A stretch of DNA of 64,000 nt from assembly GCA_050084985.1 (NCBI GenBank), contig JBITNC010000001.1, positions 38,874,001-38,938,000 on the forward strand, read 5' to 3'. This document shows positions 45,291 through 57,849 of the stretch, in pieces. Position 1 is the first letter of the stretch. Each line of letters opens with the position of its first letter. The notes beneath the pieces are model-generated. The model did not search any database, was not told the origin of the DNA, and saw only the letters and a program-made list of their open reading frames with translations. The position numbers and the translations under genes were made by a program. The stretch is from Nageia nagi. Its lineage: Eukaryota; Pinophyta.

Positions 45291-46689
45291 TATGCCACTA
45301 GGGCACTAGGTAAAATACTAACTCCATATTCAATTTTGTAAATTGGATATATGATTAGATAACTAACAATACAAGCATTATTTATAAGAGAGACTCACAC
45401 ATGGGTGGTAGCCCTTAAGGCCGAGTTCAAGAGGCTAAAGCCTTTCAAGGGATAGGTGGTTACTTTATAAGCCACAATGATAGCCCAAGATGAATAGATT
45501 ACTACTTTGGAGCAATCTATGGAGAGACTCAGGAGAGGATGGACATGCCTCCATCAAAGGAGTAGTGTCTTTATCAACAACTAGCGAGATTAACCATAGG
45601 GTTAGGTAGAGGATCAATGATACTACCAGTAGTAGCATTAGTACCCACTAGTAGCTAGGCTATGGATTGAGTTCCATCCCATTTTTATATATGATCATAT
45701 TTTGAGATATATATATATATATGGATCTTTTTGGTTTAAACTTGTGTTAATGTGTTTGCTTTTATTTGTTGTATGGGTGAATATGAATGGCTTATTTTAT
45801 TATTACACAACATGTGAAAGTTAAGCATGTAAGTTTACATAGTACAATTTTTAGGAACATAAGCAATAAATAATTTGTAAAATGAATTTAAATCAATATC
45901 AATCCAAGTGCATAATGTTAACCATGATTAAGTATAGAAAATATATAATCAATAATTAAATAAATAATTAATCCTCAATCTAGTCCCTAAGGTACAATAA
46001 CAAACAATTGCATGTTTTTCTCTTTAATGATGTCAAATTTTAGTATTAACCATTTTAATGAATCAGAAACATAATGAGGACAAGTAAAATACTATTATTT
46101 TTAAAATTTTTCTTGGAAATGCATGCTGTTAGTAGCTTGAAAATGGGTGGAATGCCACTTGCAATGTGGAAGTCAAATAGTAAAATGGAGAAATTGAGAA
46201 ATAGTGAAAGGATAATTTCCTATTACACGTAAAAGATAGTATCCAAATGCATATAATGAGCAATGATTTATAATGGCCATTCCAATAAACAACCTACCTA
46301 ATGTATACTGCTATTATAAGTTTCTCATTTTAAGCAATAACTTTGCATACCTAGGATGATTTGGCAACCTAGATACATTTTGTAGATGCAAGGATGAAGA
46401 GAGGCACCTTCCTTGTTACATTTTTCACACTATGGGTGGTATCCAAATAGCTATGTGCATCATTAGTGATGTCTCATTCTATTGATTTTCCACCATTTTT
46501 TTTTTATTTTCTAGTTCTACATCCATGTTTGTTAGCAAAATAATAATTCAAACAATGTGAAGTACTTACCATGCCAATGCAACCTTTTGGTTGTGAAGGG
46601 GGTAAAGGATTTGCGAACAACCCTAACTATCCATTATCAAGATGCACAAGTCCATCATCTATAATAGTATTATCATCCATCCTAATTGC
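45291..46689. other. E5 spacer between PMD frame and gag
   Basis: No domain recognised. A short (ta)n run lies at about 45,706-45,722, and two more cactatgggtgg-like words near 46,430. A protease or RT remnant would be expected here on the minus strand; I find none. Confidence 0.55.
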
Positions 46690-48693
46690 CTTCTTGTTAA
46701 TAAAATATTGAATAATATTTCTTATAACCTTACAATTTCTTGTTAGGTGTCCTAGTATCCTCTAAAAATTATAAATTTCTTCATATCTAAAATTCTTAGG
46801 CACACCATTAGGAAATTTAGGCTCAATAATAGGTGGAAGCTCAATAAGATCTTCTTTTATCAACACATTAAGAATATTATCAACAATATTAGTCAACTTT
46901 GTGAATTTCCTTTGGGGTTTATTATTATTATTTTTCCTTTTATCAACATGATTCACTTCAATTTTCTTATTATTATTAAGAGTTTTGACTTTATTTTCAT
47001 ATGTTTGACATTTGTTATTAGACATAGCAAAAATTTTATTAATACAAACCTCTTTTTTAAATAAAACATCTATCATTTATCCCAATGTCATATCATGATT
47101 AGAAATAACTAATACCTTATACATAGGCAATAAAGCATTTGCAAATGTATTTATCAAATCTTGCTTAGGCATAGTAATCTTATTAGCAGTTTGTTTATAT
47201 ATTTTCATAAAATAAAACAAATATTGGTTAGGAAATTGCTTAATTTTACATAGATCTTTGAATTGAACCTTTTCAACAATGTTGTATCTAAAGTATTGCA
47301 AAAATTGATGTATCAAATGTTCATATCTATCAATGCTTTTTTTAGGATGAAGAAAGTACCATTTTAATGCATCATATTTCAAACTATGTGAAAACAATAT
47401 AGAAAGCAAATATTTATCATGCATATATTCCATTACTTCTGCTTGAAATTTTCTAACATGCATCTTAGGATCTTGCAAACCATCAAACTTTGTGAATTTA
47501 ATACTCTTTTTTCTAGTAAGCACTTTAGAAATAATTCTATTAATCAATTATCTTATCAAACAAAATAGTAAATAATCTTCATAATCACTAAGCAATTCCT
47601 TTTCCAATTTCTTTATCCTTTCTTTAGTTGTATTAACAATGTTTTAAATTACCAGGGTTTGATTTTGTACATTGACTATTGAGGGTGGTGGAGGGGTTTG
47701 AGTTGGAACATTTACACTTCTAAGTTCATTATATTTAAGTGAAATGAATGGTCTAATTATATTTACCCTTTCATGTTCAAGTTTATAAAGTAATTTTACC
47801 ATAAATTCTAATTGTGTCTCATAAGGATATGTATGAAAGGGTGTGGTTTCTTGAGTATCATGAAGGACTCCAATTTTAATATTTTTCTCTTCTAGTGAAA
47901 AATCAAGATTATTCTTATAAGCATTATTAACAAGATTAAAAACTTTTTCTCTAATCTTAAAATTAGGATCTTCATTTTGTAAAATGGCCTTACCTTTAGA
48001 AAGCATACCTATTTTGAACTAGTCTAGTTTTAGGATCAAATATTTGTAATCTTCATTGTCACTTTCCATACCAAATTTCTCAACATTTTCCTTGATTGGG
48101 CTCTTTTAAACATATTAATTCACTTTATGAGGTGGTTTCATTTCAAATTAATTTACACCAATAGTGATGTGTTCATAGGTTGGCACATTGTTAGCATCAT
48201 CCTAGTTAATATTAAAAACCCTCTATCTTATTGAACCTACATTCTAATAAGAAAATAAACTATATGATGATTATGAAACTACAATGTTCTCTTCTATCAA
48301 CTCATAATTGGTTAGAATATCAATAATAGTTCCAACATTATGTGTAAGAAACTATTCCAACTTTTCTCTATCAGATAGTAATTCCTTAATAGATCTAACA
48401 TGGTTAGGAATTCTATCGATTTCTTCAATTTTAGTATTACTATTAGAAGTATCATTATGACTATTCAATATCACATTTTAAAATTCAAAATTATCAATAT
48501 TTGTTGCAAACCTATTAGAAGTTTCACTAATAATATCCATTTTCTTGCTAGAGCTTGTGGACTCAATATCACTATGTGCATAAGGATGAGGCTCATGGAG
48601 AGGTAGGTCAAGGCTATGCCTAACACTTCTCTAGATATCATTGAAATGAACCTTACCATTAAATACCTTAGGTTTTTCTACATTTAAATCCAT
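46690..48693 (-). pseudogene. E5 gag (long, decayed)
   Basis: ATG at 48,693, 165 bases inside the 5' LTR. The N-terminal part is Ser/Asn-rich. A second open stretch runs 47,644-48,006. The core 47,077-47,547 has F-T-K-F-D-G-L-Q-D-P, then W-Y-F-L-H-P-K-K-S-I-D, then F-R-Y-N-I, a Retrotrans_gag domain. The C-terminal part 46,762-47,076 is Lys/Asn-rich and is followed by a zinc-knuckle remnant (I-L-G-H-L-T-R-N-C) with its first Cys/His region damaged. Stops are few for its length. Nothing of pol follows. Confidence 0.82.
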
Positions 48694-48858
48694 TTTTAAA
48701 ACATAGGTAGAAAAACCCTAGTTTTATCATTTTCTCTAGCAACTATTCGAAGAGCTTTAGGTATAGGGACAAATAATAGTAAAACAAAGTTCATGAATTT
48801 TTAGAAATGATGCCATAGATCAAGATCTAGGTGTGTAATAATGTTGAGTTTACCAAAA

Positions 48859-49576
48859 TGTAGACCTCAAAATGTGTAATTATTAATTACACAAATAAAT
48901 ATATGGCCTACGAACATACAATGATATGCTCTATATCAAATTAGAACAAATATACATGAAATACATAAACCTGATACAGAGTGAGCAAGTAGCATATATG
49001 TGTACAATCCCCAAAGCAAAGTAATAATGAATCTGTAGAGGATTAGGATCAAACTTTATATGAAATCTCAATAGATATTTTTAAGAGTGAAGCAATGAGT
49101 CATTCCCCAAAATATGGACCTCTTAAATTTGAAGGTGCATGCCATTGGCTACATGAGAGTGGTACACCATTGATTGCATGGAGCTAGATATTTCTTGTTT
49201 CTTGCAAAAGAGAGAGAGTTCAGAGTATAATGAATTCTTAAGATAGATGGAATCAATAGATGTCATAAGTTTGATATTTGGGACAACCACCTATCAAAGA
49301 GATTCAATAGGGATGTTAATCTTCAACTCCTATATTTTTATCTTGAAAGGAAAGAGAAAGGAATGAAAGATGACACATAGAAATAACAATAATCTTTTCT
49401 ATATTCAAGATAATTTGAAATATAAACCATGGTATATGATATTGCAATGGTCCTAGCACATGGTATTTCAATGTGATAGCAATTTATCTTTATTAATGTA
49501 CTGTTGCCATTTAATCATTTAATGAGTCTAAATAAGATTTATTAAATAAATAATAAAATATTTTTAGGCTTCTACA
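48859..49576 (-). repeat. E5 5' LTR (right copy)
   Basis: 718 bp, TGTAGACCTCAAAATGTG to TTTTAGGCTTCTACA, aligned throughout with 41,059-41,780. Confidence 0.93.
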
Positions 49577-50670
49577 AATCAAAAATATCAAATCTTTTTA
49601 TATTGTAATATTCTTACCAAGTTACTAACCATGTCCATTTTTCATTCTAGTGAAGTTGCTTTGAAATCCACATTGAGTTTTAGAAAACTCAATTCTTTTC
49701 TCAATATTGCATATTCTTCATCTAACTATCTAGGTATCCATCTCATACCAAATTCTATCATTGGATCTGGTTCATCCATCCAAACATTAGGGATGATTGG
49801 TATATTAAATACTTCATATTTTGTAATATCAATTAACTTATATTCATCAATGTTATCTCCCCATTCTTCATAATAATCTAGAAGTGCTTATTGGATTATG
49901 GTCTATTCTTCAGTATCCCTGGATGTTTATAGATTTAGGATAGAATATGAAGTGGGAAATAGAGTAATGAAGCTAGGTTGAGTGATATTGTTAGGTTCTA
50001 TATAACTAGGAGGTAACTATATTTGGAGTAAGAATTCAAGGAAATTATTAGGAAACATTATTTGGATGTTTAATGACATGACTCACTAGGCCAGGACTCA
50101 AAATACCTATAAGCTTGTTGATAATCAGTTATATTCATCTCATTTTGGATTTATTGCATCATTTATTTTTCTTGACATACTCAAGATTAGTTTCTAAAAT
50201 AGACCCTACAAGGTGTTTAAGTTTGATATTTACTTCTTGCAAGGTTTGGAAAATGAGAGGTACACACTCTTTTTCTACTAGGAACTTTCTTCCTTGCAAA
50301 CTAGATAACATTTTATTGAGTACCTTGATATCATTAGGGGGAAATCCATATATAAATTGATCATGGTTCTTATCTATGAAATCCTTATTTTTTACATAAT
50401 TACTACTATATTTTAAAGCATTATCATATTCAATAGATGAATGTAGATTTTGTACTCTTTCTCTTAGGTTCATTAGCATAATTTTTCTTTACCCTAGTCT
50501 TTTTAGGTTGTGTAGTGAGATATTATTGAAGATCCTATTTTGTTACAATGGGCATATCTATTTTTGAAGTACTTGAAATACAATATCAATCATATCCAAA
50601 AACCTTAAGGTTTTTGGTACAACTAGTTTAGGAGAAAGTGATATATCAAAAAGAATTCAGGCTCATGAAT
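49577..50670 (-). pseudogene. E4 gag N-terminus and 5' leader
   Basis: The 106-codon open stretch 50,159-50,479 (N-L-R-E-R-V-Q-N-L, then L-S-S-L-Q-G-R-K-F-L) is in the right place and orientation for the N-terminal part of the E4 gag. The rest to 49,577 leads, with stops, into the central gag domain at 41,058 when E5 is removed. The leader between 50,480 and the LTR at 50,671 should hold the primer site, but I could not identify a tRNA match. Confidence 0.6.
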
Positions 50671-51426
50671 TGTTATAATCAAAATAATAATTATTAAGAT
50701 TATTTAATAATATTTAATTTAAATAATTAATCATAAAATAGTAGTAAATAGTAGAAACATAAGTGATGAAAATGATTTGATTATATTGATTAACCTTAAC
50801 CTATCAAATTGAATTAACAAAAGATACAAACCTATACTTTACCTATCATAATGAATGGAAAAGATATTTTTTTTAAGAGGGGATAAATGATGAGATTCTC
50901 AGAAATATAGAACCACTAATATGAACTTAATAAAATAAAGATGCTAGGATCCTAATTATGTTTCTTAACTAATATTCCAATTTATCTTTTGCTTTTACTC
51001 GATATCATTATCACACCTTTGATTATTAGAATATCAAATCCAAATGATTGAAAAAATTATAGGAATGCAAAACTTAGTGTATAACAAAAGCCATATATAA
51101 TAGGTGGTGTTGAGATACAGTGGTTAAGTATGACACAAGTATATTACCACCTATCAAGGATTCTAGATCATTTCATGATTTCTCATGCACAACCCTTCCA
51201 CCTTTATAGATAGTAGGTCTAGTATCAAGGCTCCTCCTTGGGCGTATGGTGCAATGGGCCAATACTCCTTCTTGGGCTTATGTTTGTACTAACATATTAT
51301 CATAAATAATAAAGGTATATAAGTGTTCATAATGATAAGAGTATTTATTTAATTAATTAAATTAATTATTTCAAATACCTAAAAGGGGATTTAAATTAAA
51401 TTAATTTTTTTTTTTAGGTGTTAACA
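50671..51426 (-). repeat. E4 5' LTR (right copy)
   Basis: TGTTATAATCAAAATAATAA to AGGTGTTAACA, 756 bp, partner of 32,623-33,378. Confidence 0.88.
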
Positions 51427-53823
51427 TCTTTATACACTTATGGATGCTTTCTCTTTGATGGATGAAATATTATTTTCAAGCTATAAGTATGGTTTTTAGA
51501 TGCTTCATCGATCTTATAATATTGTTATTAGTATCATTTAATTTATGGTTGTTAGTACCAAATGGTTAGGTCCTTAGTGAAAGATTGGAATGAAGATTTT
51601 GAAGGATTACTAGGGAAGAAATAGAATTTTTGATTAAAAAAATAGTGGTCCTAAAAGGATATGGTATTATAATAGAATAAAAAGAGATAGAATATGGTGA
51701 CCTATGAAAACACAAGTTTGGATAACACAACTCAAGATAATATGAGCTAGAAGGATGTTAATAGGAGAGAGTATAACCTAAGAAAATATGAATTGGGAGA
51801 ATACAAACCAAGAGAATATAGATCTAAGAGAATATAGAGCATAGGGAATACAACCTAGGGGAATACAAAGCTAGGAGAATATGTAGATAAATTCTATATT
51901 ATGTTAGCTTTTTTCCTATGATAAAATCAAGAATCCTAAAAAAAACCTCAAGGTAGATATAGCCTGAGAGAATACAAAATTCTAAAAAATAAAGAAAAAT
52001 AAGGTTCATAACATATCATAGTAAGAAGGTGATTTAAGATAAAACATAGGGGTTTTATATATGGTTGGAAAGGCATTGAAAAGGTGATCTAGAGATTAGA
52101 TTGTGAGTGTGGATTTTACCAAAGGTTCTCATGATGGAATTTTATCTTTATTTAATGTTTATCTAGTCTTATTTTATATTTTCTAACACTTCTATTAGTT
52201 ATCAGCCATATGTTGACCATTACCATTAGATTTCAAGTGCTACAAGTTCTATTATGCTCTTTGTAATGATCTAAGAATTTTTTACTTATATCATCATCTA
52301 TTACAATCTAAGAAAATGCATCATCACTATGAAATGATTCAAATTATTTAGAAAAATATATGTCATATTTTATCTTGAGTATAGGTATTATTCTTATAAT
52401 AAGATATGTTTAAACCAAAAGGTGAAACTCAATAGTAGAAGATATTTTGAAAATAACCATTTTTGTTCATCATCTACCACTCTTAAAAAATCCTATCATC
52501 TAAAGATGCTTTAGGTAGCATGATATGAGGGATCAAAGATGTTGAGTTCATATATCATAGAAGCCTACATGGATCTTTATAAAAGGGAGGAGAAGACATG
52601 GGAAACGATCTTTTACCGGTCAATTAAGCTAGTTAGGTATGATTTTTGGTATTTTTTAGGGTTTTCGTTGGGTTTTTTAGCCTTTTTTATATCTTGTCTT
52701 CACCAATTTTGAAGCATCTTTTATGTGATTTTTTTTAAAATATTCTAGAGAAGCAAGTTATGTTCCAATCATCTTGATCCAAATTTCAAGTAGTGTAGAT
52801 TAGGTAGAAGTATTTTTTCCAAAGGTCATCACATTATTTAGGCAATCTACTATGGTTGTAATCAAATAAGACATTGGATATTGTATTAAGTTTTTATGCA
52901 ATATGATGATGTTTATTTATAATATTTCAAGGGTATTACCTTTATTATATTTTCCTAAGACTATGTGATGTGTTGTGTTCTATACTTCATTTATTATTAT
53001 AAGTATCAAATAGTGAATGAATGCTTCTTTTACATTGTTCAGTACATGAATTTCATAGTATGTGTTAGTTAAGTGATTGAAAATAGGTTCAATCTTCCTC
53101 TTCATTCTTTGTTAATGTTTGTTTAACTTTGTGATGTAATAGATAAGGCATTGGTATCCACTATAGTTTAGGTTAATTAGAGCTATTAGGTCATTCTCTC
53201 TTTTATAAGTGATCATTTCTTTTTTAGTTTGAATAAAAAATGGTGATGTCAAAGCTTAACACACTTTATTCAATGGATATCAAAGTGGTATTACAATCCT
53301 AGGCTGATTAATAGATCAATAGGTCTATTTTCATTATCATTTGATCTAGAATTCCTAAAAAGGATGTTAAATTAAGATAATATCATATACTTTTTGATAC
53401 CTAGGAGGATTAAAACTTACTAATATTTATTTCAAATCCTTTTTCAAAGGGATGTTAATATTTTTCACAATAATTTTTAGTGTTGTTATCGAGGAATCAA
53501 AATAGCTAGTAAAGTTATATCCTAATGCAAGTAAGCAACATATCCAACACTCTACTAAGAAATGTATCCATAAAGAAATTTTATACTATTTTGTAGTACT
53601 AGTGACTCTACTAATCTAGAAGAAGGTGGATCTTGAATTAGCTAATACCAAGAGTATATGTATTCCTTTATTTCTAGAACATCCAAACCCACAAGTCCTT
53701 CTATGATCTAGAACTAGTATCATATTATATCCTAAGAATTAGATTGATACATCTCCTTCTACTTATTTTTCATCTATTCTAGTTGTTGTTATCCCCTTTA
53801 TATATTTGTTCACAATTCTAAAT
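51427..53823 (+). other. E7 5' region, probable LTR and leader
   Basis: No coding signal. It should contain the 5' LTR of E7. A possible LTR end ...tttattca at 53,272 is followed by atggatatcaaag and tggtattacaatcctagg (53,286-53,303), which resembles an initiator-Met primer site (TGGTATCAGAGCC type). The 5' limit is unknown because the partner LTR is not visible. At 51,780-51,870 a short degenerate repeat (gaatata/gaatacaa plus ctaggaga or aagaga) recurs about every 18-20 bases. Confidence 0.5.
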
Positions 53824-55280
53824 ATGGCAAACACTAATGCCCCACAACATAGATGGAGATTAAACAAATACAGGTCATTGGATTTATCTTCCTAGCTTGA
53901 TCTTAATGATATTCCTAAAATAGATATAAAGTATCTTCCTAAGTTTAAAAGGAATATTGTAGTCATAGGTGAGGATCGTATAAAATATTTTTTGTAATCT
54001 CTTGATATCTTGGATAATGAGGATGAATATGTTGTGCTGAGATTATTTTACCAAAGTATGGAAATGGATGCAAGAGAATAGATAAAATATTTTCCTACTT
54101 TATTTATCAATTCTTATGACATGTTAGAATATTTATTTATAATAAAAATAAAGAAAAGAAAAATGAAGAATTAATTCTTACATAATTGATAAAAATTTGA
54201 AAAAAAATGAAAATGAGATCATAGAGGAATTTAATCAGAGGTTTATCAAACTCAGGAACAAGCTTCCTATTGACTCTTGGTCAAATAATGTTCAATCAAT
54301 AATGCACTATAAATAAAATTTCCATGGAGATTTAATGTATGAGTTGATAAGCTTCAAATTTCAAGATTTGTAAGTATGTATGAATGTTACAATAAAAATT
54401 GAAAAAGAAATAGTTGCAGATAGAAAACTAAAACCTCAATTTCTAGAACTAGTTTTTGAGAGGAAACCTTGAAAAATAGATTCTACTAAATCTTCCTAAG
54501 ATGAGGATTCTTCAAACAAATTGTATAATAAAATGATCAAAATATTTTCAAAAATTAACAACTTAATTTCAAGGTTAGAAAGAGATTATGATGGTTCGAA
54601 CCAAAGGAATTCAAAAGCATCTACTAGCAATCTTGATCATAGGAATGCTTTCAAAACATTTACTATTAGAACATGGAATATCAACCCAGAACCCATAGAA
54701 AATTAGGATAAAAAAATATAAATTCAATCCTAAATACTCTACCATCTAGAAATGGAGTACAAAAATATCCCTATTTTTTTCCTCCTTATATTCATCCACA
54801 TGATCTACAAACTTATGCTTATCATAATCAACTAAGATAAGATTAGGTCAACAACATTTAGGATAAAATGTATATTAACATATTATGGGGATGAAAAGAA
54901 GAATTAGCTAAAGAATATTTTGAAAAGGACTTGGAATCAATTACTAGTTCTCATAACCATAGCATGACTATGGGAGATTCAAATGAAATATATAAACCAC
55001 ATTTATCAATTTTTTATGGTGAAAAAAAGATTTTGACTAATCATTCTAGGTAGTTAGAATAAAAAATAAATATAATATGGCAAAGAAATAGAATAATTTA
55101 ATATTAGAGAAATTTTTATCAAAAGAAAGCTACTCCAAATTATGAGTTTCTTAAAAATAAATCATAAGTTCAGCAATCTAAGGATAAGGAAATAATTGGG
55201 TCAAACAATAAAGAGACAATGATATCAAATATCCTTCCTCCTATTTCAAAAATTTTGAAAGGATAATTTGATGATGCGGT
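53824..55280 (+). pseudogene. E7 gag (decayed)
   Basis: From ATG 53,824 the plus strand reads M-A-N-T-N-A-P-Q-H-R-W, then I-D-I-K-Y-L-P-K-F-K, then D-E-Y-V-V-L-R-L-F-Y-Q-S-M-E-M-D-A-R-E, a gypsy Gag core lacking its usual W-Y (a stop stands there). F-N-Q-R-F-I-K-L-R-N-K-L follows near 54,230 after a frame change. The tail to 55,280 is heavily damaged. Confidence 0.78.
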
Positions 55281-55289
55281 TGGATTTGA

Positions 55290-55810
55290 TAAAATAAAAG
55301 TGGTGGTGAATTTAGAAGAGTTGATGAAAGTTACCAAGTATAGGGAAAAAATATGTAAAATTTTTAAGCTTTTAGATGTAGCTGAATACTCAAACATGGA
55401 CAATGATGTAAAGATGACTAAGTTTGACAATTTCAATGATGTTAGACCTTTTTATATTTCTCTTAGGTATGAGGATTATGATTATCAATATATAATTCAT
55501 AATTGTATCCTTGATTATGGTTCTCAGTACAATATTATGCCTAAATTTGTAGCAAATTCTTTTGGATTAAAATGCACAAGTGATCATCCACCAATTTTTG
55601 TTATGGATAGTACACCTGTTCAACTTGTTGGATAAATCAAAGGAATTTTTGTATTTTTGGATTAAATCATAAATAAATACTTGGTAATTGATGTAGTGGT
55701 AGTTGATGTTGAACCTTGTTTTTCCATGTTATTGTCAAGACATTTTGGTAGTCAGTTAGAAGGAATAATAAAATTGGATTGGTCACTTATTGAGATAACT
55801 TTACCTTAGG
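55290..55810 (+). pseudogene. E7 protease (decayed)
   Basis: An open stretch (55,300-55,635) with N-C-I-L-D-Y-G-S-Q-Y-N-I-M-P near 55,505, in which D-S-G of the active site is D-Y-G. Beyond a stop at 55,633-55,635 the frame goes on as V-I-D-V-V-V-V-D-V, then M-L-L-S-R-H-F-G, the region that closes the domain. Confidence 0.8.
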
Positions 55811-56049
55811 GAAAAATTGGCTGGTTATGAGAGAATATTTTAATACATTTTCAATTGTGATTCAACCCTAATGTGATTATAGAACACACATGGTAGTTAA
55901 AATACATCAAGAATATTGGGATCATGAAAATGGTGTTTATTCAATCTAGCTTTCACCCAAGATTTATACTAAGGGATGGATAATACCTATTGAAATTGTT
56001 TATATAAATATTAATTAGGATATAATATAGAATGCTGATATGATAACTG

Positions 56050-56500
56050 AACATTTGTTGAAAAACATAGTTTGGATCTTATTTTTTTATGAAGCAAAAT
56101 CTCACATTGGATAAGGAGCAGAGATACTTATATAAAGATGAAACAAAAGTTATCTCAAGATTGCATACAAATTACAATTTCCTTGTATTAATAATATGGT
56201 CAATTATGAAGAATTGTTGTTGGGATTAAGGAAATCCAAGGAGTTAAGAATATAAAATATTCAAATATTTGGAGATGTAGAATTGATAATAAATCAGGTT
56301 AAAGGAGTCTATAAAGCAAAGCATACCCAACTTGATCAATACAAGAGGCCTATTATAGATTAAATAGATAGGTTTCAATATTTCAATATTTTATTTATTC
56401 CCCATGAATCTAATAAAGACATTGATTTACTAGACATTAATACATTAGACAATGATCATCTAGATATTAATGATTTTTTCATGCAAAATCATCCCACTAT
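56050..56500 (+). pseudogene. E7 RNase H module located upstream of RT
   Basis: Reading 56,050-56,430: W-I-L-F-F-Y-E-A-K-S-H-I-G (the usual F-F-D-G with Asp and Gly replaced), then N-N-M-V-N-Y-E-E-L-L-L-G-L-R-K-S-K-E-L (Glu region, near 56,195), then I-F-G-D-V-E-L-I-I-N-Q-V-K-G (third acid, near 56,265), then F-I-P-H-E-S-N-K-D-I-D (fourth acid, near 56,400). This is the extra RNase H type seen in E1 and H1, but here it stands between protease and RT rather than after the RT-linked RNase H. Two stops interrupt it. Confidence 0.85.
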
Positions 56501-56809
56501 TTTAATATATAAACCATCTATGTAGATAATATTGTTTACTTATAAATTTTTGAAGGTAATATTTAGATTAAGGATTTCATGCAAGTATATATATATTTTG
56601 CAAATTTTATCTTTAATAAACAAGATGAGGATGCTATTAAGGATCAAATGGGTGTGCCTTCTGAGGTACTACAAGTAAATAATAATGCTATTTGTCAAGG
56701 GTTTACCAATCTAGAATCAATTTTGATTACATGGAAAAAACATTTGTTCATGTTTTATAACCCGTAGTTCCATAATAAGATACAAGTAACATTAATGTTG
56801 ATGAATCTA

Positions 56810-57840
56810 ATTATGAAAAGTATGTGAGTATTAAATCTCTAATGGATAAAAAATTGAATCTGATTTATGCTAAATTTTTACAAAAAAATAGAGATATCTT
56901 TGCTTGGAATTATCAAGAACTTAGGACCTTTGAGTCTAAAGTTATTAATCATATTATTCCCCTTAAGGATGATGATAAACCTTTTAGATAAAAGAAAATA
57001 AAATTCAATCCTACTATTTTTTTTATGATGGAAAAAGATGACAAAAAATTGGTTGATTCCAAGATTATTAGGCATACAAGGTATTATTTATGAGTATCAA
57101 ATTTAGTTCCAGTTAGAAAGGCCTTTGGTGAATAAGGTTATGTGTTGAATTTAGAAATTTAAACAAGAGTTCATTGAAACATGATCATACTCTACCTAAT
57201 ATGGATCAATTATTGCATGCAGTAGTAGGATCATCAATTTTTTTTATATTAGATGATTTTTTTAGCTATAACCAAATCATGGTTAAAGAAGAGGGTAGAC
57301 ATATAATACCATTTACTACTCCTTGGGGAATATATGAATATTTGAGAATGCCTTTGGTCTAATGAATGCAGTGGCTACATTTTAAAGAGTTATGGATTAT
57401 GCATTTACAGGTCTCATTTCCAAAATCACTATTATTTATTTAGATAATCTCATGGTATTTTCAAAGGATCCTATTCAACATATAAAAGATTTGGAAACTA
57501 TTTTTGGTAGATGTAGGGAATATGACATTTTTTAAATCCAAAAAAATGTATTTTTGGAGTAACAAAAAGAGAACTTTTTGGTTACATTATTTTCAATGCT
57601 AGTATTAAAGTGGATCCTAAAAGGATTAAAGCCATTTCTCAATTGCAACCATCACATATTATAAAAGGTATGAGGTCATTCTTTGGGAAGTTAAATTTCA
57701 TAAGATGATTTATTCCTATTTTTTTTCAAATCATTCTACCATTTAATGAGATGATTAGGAAGGAAGGATTAATAAAATGGAATGAAGAAAAATTGTTATC
57801 TTTTGACAAGATCAAACAAGATAATACATAAGATCTAGTC
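56810..57840 (+). pseudogene. E7 reverse transcriptase (decayed)
   Basis: F-A-W-N-Y-Q-E-L near 56,900 is followed by V-S-N-L-V-P-V-R-K near 57,092. Then 57,174-57,362 has H-D-H-T-L-P-N-M-D-Q-L-L, S-Y-N-Q-I-M-V and T-P-W-G-I-Y-E-Y-L-R-M-P. The catalytic box near 57,435-57,450 reads I-Y-L-D-N, so the second Asp of Y-L-D-D is Asn. Then K-C-I-F-G-V and V-D-P-K-R-I-K-A-I close the domain. One frame change occurs near 57,130 and another near 57,360. Confidence 0.87.
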
Positions 57841-57849
57841 TTAATAATT

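Larger units (their letters stand above)
41059..49576 (-). mobile_element. E5: gag-only gypsy element with an antisense plant-mobile-domain frame
   Basis: LTRs lie at 41,059-41,780 (722 bp) and 48,859-49,576 (718 bp). The minus strand has a long gag (46,690-48,693) and no protease, RT or integrase. The plus strand carries a PMD reading frame (44,026-45,290) between gag and the 3' LTR. Purine tract: minus-strand AAAGAGGGGAAAAA next to the left LTR. Primer site: minus-strand TTTTGGTAAACTCAAC at the right LTR. The flanks gatct and aatca are each one change from GATCA, a plausible aged duplication. Confidence 0.9.
32623..51426 (-). mobile_element. E4: gag-only gypsy element split by two insertions
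   Basis: The LTRs 32,623-33,378 and 50,671-51,426 are each 756 bp and align throughout, although 17.3 kb apart. Removing E6 (35,741-40,380) and E5 (41,059-49,576) leaves about 4.1 kb of internal sequence holding a minus-strand gag and nothing of pol. The flanks (ctttt left, tcttt right) do not form a clean duplication, so one element is inferred from LTR pairing, orientation and gag continuity. Its LTRs are those of H1. Confidence 0.8.

Noticed and set aside
32618-51431. Target-site duplication for E4
   Set aside because: ctttt and tcttt agree at only three of five positions, too weak to count as support.
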